The position numbers and the translations under genes were made by a program. From a virus, in IMG/VR virus record IMGVR_UViG_3300046002_005185, positions 1 to 36,303 of that record: a stretch of 36,303 bases of DNA. The stretch is one strand, 5' to 3'. Shown here piece by piece: positions 30,782 through 36,303 of this stretch (its first letter is position 1; the number at the start of each line of letters is the position of its first letter). The notes under the pieces were generated by a model that worked only from the letters and a program-made list of their open reading frames with translations, ran no database searches and was not told where the DNA came from.

Positions 30782-31852
30782 ATGTCAAGAAAATTACCAG
30801 AAAATTATCCTATGTACGATACGGTATATGGAAGTGAAGTACCAACCGAGCAATATTATGTTGTGTTATTCGATAGGTTACCATCAAAATATGTTAATAC
30901 GTCTAACTACGACCCAATAATAAATGAATTCCTAACCTCATTGGGGTTTATTGAGGAAATTAATATTTTTTCATCAAATAGAAGATACGATTTGTCGTCA
31001 CAATCATTATACGTTAATTTTGATATGAAGATGATGATTAGGATTTCAGGAAACACAAATAAAACAAAAGATAATTTAGTACAACTTGATATTGTTTACG
31101 ATATTTCACAAGGTCCATTAAGTAAACAATTAGATTTAGATAAGATTAAAACATTTGAACGAACAAAAAAGAAAGCAAATATTCAGTTAGTTAAAAGTGA
31201 AATGGGTCATTTAGATACTGAAGAATATGATTTATTAGTACCCCCAATTAATTTAAAATTAAATTATGGTGAATCATTTATTAAAGTTAATGATGCAATT
31301 GTAAAAAAATTAAATGAAAATAATGGTAAAGGAATTATTTTGTTACATGGTGATCCTGGAACAGGGAAGACATCCTATATAAAATACTTAACAACATTAA
31401 TTAAAGAAAAAGATATTTTATTTATTCCACCATCTATGGCGGAAATGTTATCCGAACCATCAATTATACCATTCTTAATGGACCATAAAAATAGTATCCT
31501 TATTATTGAAGATGCTGAACGTGTAATTTCAGATAGAGAAGGTAATGGTTCCCCCGCTGGTGTTTCTAATATTTTAAATTTAACCGACGGTATATTGGGG
31601 GATTGTTTAAGTATTCAAATAGTGGCCACTTTTAACATGAAAAGGGAAAAAATAGACCAAGCTTTACTCCGTAAGGGTCGATTAATTGCGGAACATAAAT
31701 TTGAAAAATTAACAGTAGAGGAAAGTAATAAACTATTAAAACACATAAAAAAAGACCATAAAGTTTCGGAAGGGTTAACATTAGCAGATATATATAATAT
31801 CGATGTTGAAGTTCACAGACCAACAAAAGAAAAAAGTAAGTTAGGGTTTTGA
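30782..31852 (+). CDS. AAA-type ATPase, BCS1-like
   Basis: The 356-residue protein has an N-terminal domain of about 175 residues of unknown type and a C-terminal AAA core: Walker A HGDPGTGKTS (residues 189-198), Walker B ILIIEDAE (239-246), sensor ATFNMKRE with Asn285, and arginine-finger-type LLRKGRLI (296-302). The order and the RxGR ending resemble BCS1/YjoB-like AAA ATPases. These act as protein or complex remodelers. The substrate in this phage is unknown. It lies between the NusG operon and the thioredoxin pair. Confidence 0.8.
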   Translation: MSRKLPENYPMYDTVYGSEVPTEQYYVVLFDRLPSKYVNTSNYDPIINEFLTSLGFIEEINIFSSNRRYDLSSQSLYVNFDMKMMIRISGNTNKTKDNLVQLDIVYDISQGPLSKQLDLDKIKTFERTKKKANIQLVKSEMGHLDTEEYDLLVPPINLKLNYGESFIKVNDAIVKKLNENNGKGIILLHGDPGTGKTSYIKYLTTLIKEKDILFIPPSMAEMLSEPSIIPFLMDHKNSILIIEDAERVISDREGNGSPAGVSNILNLTDGILGDCLSIQIVATFNMKREKIDQALLRKGRLIAEHKFEKLTVEESNKLLKHIKKDHKVSEGLTLADIYNIDVEVHRPTKEKSKLGF

Positions 31853-31904
31853 TTAGTCAAATAAATTTAAATTGGTCGATATTTAATATAAAAGAAAACA
31901 CAAT

Positions 31905-32210
31905 ATGGAAAATGTAACTGCGGAATACGTAAAACAACTACAATTAGAAGGAAAGAAAATTTTGGTGGATTATTGGGCAACTTGGTGTGGACCATGTCAA
32001 GCGTTAATTCCTAGATTAGAACTATTAGAATCTGATTATCCTAATGTTACATTTGTAAAGGTTAATGTGGATGAGAATATGGATAGTGCATTAGAATTAG
32101 GAGTAAGAACGGTACCAACTATTATGATATATGATGGTGAAAATCTTATCAATCGTTCTATGGGTGCCAATGTTGATAGTGTTTATACTAAAATATTAGA
32201 TACGTTATAA
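31905..32210 (+). CDS. Thioredoxin
   Basis: This is a 101-residue thioredoxin with the active site WCGPC (Cys28 and Cys31), VDYWATWCGPC context and the cis-proline Pro71 in RTVPTIMIYDG. It reduces disulfides and can serve phage ribonucleotide reductase, which is not in this window. Length is typical. ATATTTAATA (31879-31888) is 16 bases upstream. The glutaredoxin gene follows after 1 base, giving a redox pair, and a strong terminator ends the operon. Confidence 0.93.
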   Translation: MENVTAEYVKQLQLEGKKILVDYWATWCGPCQALIPRLELLESDYPNVTFVKVNVDENMDSALELGVRTVPTIMIYDGENLINRSMGANVDSVYTKILDTL

Positions 32211-32211
32211 T

Positions 32212-32484
32212 ATGTCAAATAATGTTATTGTTTTTACATTAAATGGTTGTGGCCATTGTGTTGAGTTAAAAAAAGAACTTAAAAAACAACAAATAACATT
32301 TAATGAAATTGAAGTTGGTAATAATAAAGAGATATGGGATAAAGTCGTTGAACAAACAGGACATAATTCACTACCAACAGTGTTTATAGCATTAGATGGT
32401 TCCGATGAAGGACCTGTCTATGTACCCGGAAGAGACTACGATAATCGAGATGACTTGATTAAAAAGATAAAAATTTACGTTTAA
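32212..32484 (+). CDS. Glutaredoxin-like protein
   Basis: This 90-residue protein has the CGHC redox centre (Cys13 and Cys16 in LNGCGHCVELKKEL) and the cis-proline Pro56 in NSLPTVFIALDG, the glutaredoxin and T4 NrdC-type pattern. In phages these proteins usually supply electrons to ribonucleotide reductase. It lies 1 base after the thioredoxin gene and 6 bases before the terminator, so it closes the operon. CGHC is less common than CPYC and is also seen in thioredoxin-like oxidoreductases. Confidence 0.85.
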   Translation: MSNNVIVFTLNGCGHCVELKKELKKQQITFNEIEVGNNKEIWDKVVEQTGHNSLPTVFIALDGSDEGPVYVPGRDYDNRDDLIKKIKIYV

Positions 32485-32490
32485 CTATAA

Positions 32491-32519
32491 GAGGATTTAA
32501 AATAATCCTCTTTTTTTTT
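32491..32519 (+). terminator. Rho-independent terminator after the redox pair
   Basis: GAGGATT (32491-32497) pairs perfectly with AATCCTC (32504-32510) around TAAAAT, followed by nine T. It begins 6 bases after the glutaredoxin stop and separates the early/redox genes from the tail-fibre gene. Confidence 0.9.
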
Positions 32520-32539
32520 ACAAACTATCGAAATAAAAG

Positions 32540-32566
32540 TATTTATGTAAAAGACATTACTTTTAC
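32540..32566 (+). promoter_or_regulatory. Late-type box and start-codon hairpin of the tail-fibre gene
   Basis: TATTTATG (32540-32547) is a variant of the late-type box. GTAAAAG (32547-32553) and CTTTTAC (32560-32566) form a perfect seven-base stem with loop ACATTA, and the ATG begins at the very next base. A hairpin in this place could restrain initiation. Confidence 0.35.
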
Positions 32567-35500
32567 ATGGCCTTACAAAGAATAAATTGGACACAGATTG
32601 ATAGTGAGAACGTCCCTTCGGGGTCGATTATTGATTTAGGTTCATCCTCCAACCCTCTTCATGCGGTATATGCCGAAAATTTATACATTTCCGGTGTAAG
32701 TGTATCTTCATTAATTACTTATGGTACAAGTGGAACTGGTGGAAGTGGTTCTAACGGAACGTCAGGTTCATCAGGTTCTAGTGGTGTGGGTTCTTCAGGA
32801 ACGGCCGGTTCTTCAGGAACATCAGGACAAGCGGGTACTTCAGGAACTTCGGGAACTTCAGGTGAGGCGGGAACGTCAGGTTCTTCAGGTTCTAGTGGTG
32901 TTGGTTCTTCAGGTTCTTCGGGAACTTCAGGTGAGGCGGGAACGTCAGGTTCATCAGGTTCAAGTGGTGTTGGAACAAGTGGAACTTCAGGAAGTAGTGG
33001 TACATCACCATTAGGGTTTTCATCAGGAACTTCGGGAACTTCAGGTGAGGCGGGAACGTCAGGTTCTTCAGGTTCTTCGGGGTTAGCCGGAACTTCAGGC
33101 TCTTCGGGAACTTCAGGTGAGGCGGGAACGTCAGGTTCATCAGGATCTAGTGGTGTGGGTACTAGTGGAACTTCGGGTTCAAGTGGTACAGGTTCATCAT
33201 TATCAATTACACAATCAGGAGGGTCAACATATACTGCGGTTTCAGGAATAACATTTAGTGGTGCAACAATCGTTGACCAAGGAAATGGTAGTATTACTGT
33301 TAATATTATTGGAGGTGGAACTTCAGGTACAGGTGGTACAGGTTCATCGGGAACTTCAGGAATTGATGGTTACGAAGGACATTTAGCAATTTGGAAATAT
33401 AGTGGAAACACAAACACATCTCTTGACCCTGGTACAGGATATTTTAATTTAGATTCGGCAGCTTGGGGAACATCAACAACAAGTATCACATTAGATAATT
33501 TTGCTTATTCACCAAATACAAATTTTTCAGCTTACTTAGACGGATTAACTATAGGTACCATTTTAAAATTGGTAAAAGTAGGTGACGCATCAACATTTAA
33601 GTTATTAAAAATTGATTTAGTATCACCACTTGATAGTGGATTTGAGAATTATACTGTTAGTCAATTATCATCAGGTGGAACAGACCCGAATGATAATGAC
33701 CAATTTTTAATTATACCATTAGGTATACCAGGTTTAACGGGTACTGCCGGTACTTCGGGTTCATCAGGTTCTAGTGGTTCATCGGGTTCTAGTGGTTCTT
33801 CAGGAACGGCTGGAACTTCAGGAACTGCCGGAACATCAGGTTCTGACGGTACTTCGGGAACTAGTGGTTCTTCAGGAACAGCTGGTTCTAGTGGTTCTTC
33901 AGGTTCATCAGGAAGTACAGGTACTTCGGGAACTAGTGGTTCTGACGGTACAAGTGGCACTTCAGGGGATTCAATTTTTACATTAACGGGTTCTAATTGG
34001 TATACTAATGAAAACGTTATAATTGACGGTAAATTAACTGTAAATGAATTGATAGTATCATCTTCAATTACAAATATGACCGTACAATATTCTAGTGGGT
34101 CAACTAAATTTGGAGACACATCGGATGATACTCATACATTTACAGGGTCTGTTAACATATCAGGTTCAATAGTTGCAACTGGCACGTCATTAGTTTCAGG
34201 TTCATCACAAGTTATACTTTCAGGAGTTACAGGATTTTCAGATTTTAGTAGTTCAATTTCAACATCATTAGCGGGATTAACAACAACATTAAATGATAGT
34301 AATATTTGGCAACAAACCGGTAGTTACTATTCAGCTAATCAAAATATTCAAATTACAGGTAGTGCTGGTTCATTAATGAAATCACCTGATGGAGCGACTG
34401 ACGAAAAATATGCATTGGCAATTTCACAATCAATTCATGCTAGTAATATTAATGTTGGTATACCAACTTCAAATGATTGGGGTTCGAATTTAAATGGTTC
34501 TTATTTTAATAATTTTAATAAAAACACAGACGTTTCTGAAATATTGAGATTTGTTGCGGGTTTATTATCATCTTCAGCACCTGACGCAGCACCTAATACA
34601 AAAACATATAGTACTGCAACTAGAAATATTGTTAATACAACAGCGGGTAGTGTATCAACAACAGTACCCGGTAGTGTTCCACAAAGTTCTACTAACACAA
34701 CAATTACTTATTTAAATGGTAAAGGATTTGCTAACACAGGACAACCATTATTTAGTGGAATTACTATCAATACAAACGCATCTTACGGACATACATTTAC
34801 AAGTGTGTCAGCTGGGTCTACCAACGTATCATCTTCAGTTGATGCACAATTATTTGGTTTAGGTCAATTAAGTAGTGGTACACCAACAAATTTTAGAGTA
34901 TCGGGTTCATTTACATTTAAATTTAAAGATAGTAGTTTAAAAACGGACACCGCAACATCAAGTTCAAATCATTTAATAACACAAACAGGTGCTGGTACAA
35001 CAAGTGGTGTTACGTTAGCAAAAATAACAACAGCAAATCCTGCGGTTATTCCAGCAGCTTATCAAGATGGTAAATTTGTTTCAGTATTTTCACCTACAAT
35101 ATATAATGGTGGTTTAAGTGGAATAAGTGGTAGTGGTTATTATAACATAACATCATCTATTTCAATATCAAGTGGATCTGCAACAACATATACAACCCCT
35201 GTTACAAGTGATATTGAAGTATTCTATGCTCCTCTTTCTACTATTGCAACAAACATACCGGCACAAACACCAACATTTAGTGGTGTAAGTGTTAATGCAA
35301 TATCAGCCGTTTCTCGTTCATTGAGTGGAGCGCCTTTCTTAACAAGTGCAACATATAATATTTCAGGTTCTGTTACAGGATTGTTTAATCCATTATATTA
35401 TGCAGGCACTGGTATTGCAACAATAGGTGTTAGTGGAACAGGTTTAGTTGCAACATCTGGAACAAATACAGTATCAACATTGGGTGGTACAATACAAACA

Positions 35501-36303
35501 TCAAATGCGGTTTATGATTCAACAGGTGTAACTGTAAGAAGTACATCTACAGTTCCTTATGAAACAGATATTGTTAAAGTAAATGGACTTTATACATTTA
35601 CAGCACCGGCATCATCAAACGTAGTTTCGGCTTCGGGTTCGACAACACCAACAACATTTACATTAACAGTTAACGGTTTAAATAAAGCTGGTACAACAAG
35701 TACAAATACGTCAACAGTATCATATCATACTGCGGGAAATTTTAGTCAACTAAGTGCGAGTGGTAGTTTGGCCTATTATGGTAGAGTACAAGGAACAGAT
35801 TCAGGAACAAACTCGGGAGCGTCAAACTTAGAACCATTTACTGGTGAAAGTAATAGAATACAATTAAGTGATAATATATTATCATTCACAGGAACAGCTT
35901 GGGATACGGCATTTGGTTTATATAATTTAGGCGAAAAAGATTTACAAGTTAAACCTGGTTTCTTAGTTAAACCTGGCGGAGCTTACAAGTATTGGTTAGA
36001 AAATCCAAGTGATACAAGTGATTACAAATATTATGTTAGAAAAGTTACAACCAACGCAGGTGTAAAGGGAACAATGACTTTAAACATGGGATCTACCCTT
36101 GTGAATTGGAATTCAACAACAAGTAATTCTGTTTCATGTTTAATTTTATTTGAATCAACAAAGAGTGGTTTATATACACCACCAAGATTTTTTGACCCAT
36201 CAAACGCTTTAACAAACTTAGGTACGATTACTGCAAATACTGACGGAACAAATCCATTTGGTTCAAGTATATATGTAAATCGTTGTAACACAAGTAGTGT
36301 CTC
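32567..36303 (+). CDS. Giant collagen-like tail fibre, 3' partial
   Basis: ATG at 32567 opens a frame with no stop to the window edge, at least 1245 residues. Residues 1-52 are a conserved-looking attachment head (ALQRINWTQIDSENVPSGS, AVYAENLYISGVS). Residues 53-210 and about 391-468 are collagen-like GTSGSSG/GEAG/GVG tracts. Between them is a beta module (GHLAIWKYSG, LDNFAYSPNTNFSAYLDG). After the second tract come strands typical of phage fibres (HTFTGSVNISGSI, GSSQVILSGVTGFSDFSSSI) and long Thr/Ser/Gly beta repeats. This is a receptor-binding side or tail fibre by architecture and by its place next to other virion genes across the circular map. The C-terminal tip lies beyond the window. 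Confidence 0.85.
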   Translation, partial: MALQRINWTQIDSENVPSGSIIDLGSSSNPLHAVYAENLYISGVSVSSLITYGTSGTGGSGSNGTSGSSGSSGVGSSGTAGSSGTSGQAGTSGTSGTSGEAGTSGSSGSSGVGSSGSSGTSGEAGTSGSSGSSGVGTSGTSGSSGTSPLGFSSGTSGTSGEAGTSGSSGSSGLAGTSGSSGTSGEAGTSGSSGSSGVGTSGTSGSSGTGSSLSITQSGGSTYTAVSGITFSGATIVDQGNGSITVNIIGGGTSGTGGTGSSGTSGIDGYEGHLAIWKYSGNTNTSLDPGTGYFNLDSAAWGTSTTSITLDNFAYSPNTNFSAYLDGLTIGTILKLVKVGDASTFKLLKIDLVSPLDSGFENYTVSQLSSGGTDPNDNDQFLIIPLGIPGLTGTAGTSGSSGSSGSSGSSGSSGTAGTSGTAGTSGSDGTSGTSGSSGTAGSSGSSGSSGSTGTSGTSGSDGTSGTSGDSIFTLTGSNWYTNENVIIDGKLTVNELIVSSSITNMTVQYSSGSTKFGDTSDDTHTFTGSVNISGSIVATGTSLVSGSSQVILSGVTGFSDFSSSISTSLAGLTTTLNDSNIWQQTGSYYSANQNIQITGSAGSLMKSPDGATDEKYALAISQSIHASNINVGIPTSNDWGSNLNGSYFNNFNKNTDVSEILRFVAGLLSSSAPDAAPNTKTYSTATRNIVNTTAGSVSTTVPGSVPQSSTNTTITYLNGKGFANTGQPLFSGITINTNASYGHTFTSVSAGSTNVSSSVDAQLFGLGQLSSGTPTNFRVSGSFTFKFKDSSLKTDTATSSSNHLITQTGAGTTSGVTLAKITTANPAVIPAAYQDGKFVSVFSPTIYNGGLSGISGSGYYNITSSISISSGSATTYTTPVTSDIEVFYAPLSTIATNIPAQTPTFSGVSVNAISAVSRSLSGAPFLTSATYNISGSVTGLFNPLYYAGTGIATIGVSGTGLVATSGTNTVSTLGGTIQTSNAVYDSTGVTVRSTSTVPYETDIVKVNGLYTFTAPASSNVVSASGSTTPTTFTLTVNGLNKAGTTSTNTSTVSYHTAGNFSQLSASGSLAYYGRVQGTDSGTNSGASNLEPFTGESNRIQLSDNILSFTGTAWDTAFGLYNLGEKDLQVKPGFLVKPGGAYKYWLENPSDTSDYKYYVRKVTTNAGVKGTMTLNMGSTLVNWNSTTSNSVSCLILFESTKSGLYTPPRFFDPSNALTNLGTITANTDGTNPFGSSIYVNRCNTSSV
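32723..33196 (+). repeat. First collagen-like tract with four copies of a 36-base unit
   Basis: A 36-base unit beginning TTCGGGAACTTCAGGTGAGG occurs exactly at 32848, 32917, 33031 and 33103. The offsets are 69, 114 and 72 bases, all multiples of three, and each unit encodes SGTSGEAGTSGS. Shorter GGTTCTTCAGG-type repeats fill the rest. Identity at third codon positions points to recent duplication or gene conversion. Confidence 0.85.
33739..33969 (+). repeat. Second collagen-like tract
   Basis: GGTTCTAGTGG, GGTTCTTCAGG and GGAACTAGTGG-type units repeat in frame and encode GSSG, GTSG, GTAG and GSDG. Units are shorter and more mixed than in the first tract, and the 36-base unit is absent. Confidence 0.8.

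Noticed and set aside
32721-33014. A 97-codon plus-strand frame rich in Val, Gln and Arg.
   Set aside because: It is the off-frame reading of the same repeat tract and has no homologue-like features.
32723-33969. A CRISPR array or tandem satellite in the repeat tracts.
   Set aside because: The repeats are in frame, encode GTSG units, and have irregular spacing without unique spacers of constant length.
33661-34119. A 152-codon minus-strand frame rich in Pro, Glu and Val.
   Set aside because: It is the complement of the collagen-like GGTTCT repeats of the tail-fibre gene; the fibre frame is open throughout and codes a coherent protein.

Overview
The window reads as an internal piece of a large, AT-rich, lytic tailed-phage genome that probably infects a member of the Bacteroidota. 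Phage identity rests on a block of virion genes, a T4-type replication and recombination set (gp46/gp47-like complex, RuvC-type resolvase, TOPRIM primase, RecB-type nuclease), a phage sigma factor, a NusG-like factor and long tail-fibre genes at both edges. The host inference rests on SprB-like repeats in the first fibre, a sigma factor resembling the short Bacteroidota RpoD, TATATTTG-type -7 boxes with an upstream TTTT/TTG about 20 bases away, A-rich rather than Shine-Dalgarno translation starts, and a histone H1-like (Hc1) gene. Both edges cut through genes.

Layout. 1-8096: virion module on the plus strand (adhesin-like fibre, three unassigned structural-type proteins, an 821-residue tail/baseplate-type protein and a 505-residue tail protein). 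8136-8872: RuvC-like resolvase, then a possible small RNA ending in a strong terminator. 8902-16340: replication/recombination operon (primase, PD-(D/E)XK nuclease, gp47-like, gp46-like). The gp47-gp46 pair is split by a cassette holding a coiled-coil protein, a membrane protein and an apparent restriction endonuclease overlapping a D12-class adenine methylase. 16308-17904, minus strand: two ADP-heptose pathway genes (HldE-like kinase and HldD-like epimerase). 17992-20055: ClpP-like protease and three membrane-anchored coiled-coil proteins with an out-of-frame overlap, possibly lysis-related. 20080-22848: an unassigned protein, the sigma factor, a membrane anchor and a four-helix membrane protein whose reading continues in the -1 frame past an A11 run. 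22870-26511: amidase-like protein, ParB-like protein and an acidic scaffold-like protein. 26562-28193: short genes including the H1-like protein. 28174-28964: a two-gene minus-strand operon. 29038-32484: an orphan adenine methylase, NusG-like factor, AAA ATPase, thioredoxin and glutaredoxin. 32567-end: a very long tail fibre with GTSGSSG collagen-like tracts, still open at the window edge.

How it fits together. Two promoter styles can be read by eye. One is the Bacteroidota-like TTTT/TTG-N20-TATATTTG form (clpP, sigma gene, the 28964 operon). The other is an ATATTTATA box lying 4-17 bases upstream of several virion start codons, resembling the single-box late promoters of T4. A phage sigma factor and a phage NusG are natural candidates for switching between them. 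No stretch above 300 bases is empty. The virion genes at 1755-4092 and many short genes remain without assigned function. All assignments come from reading motifs, not from database searches.
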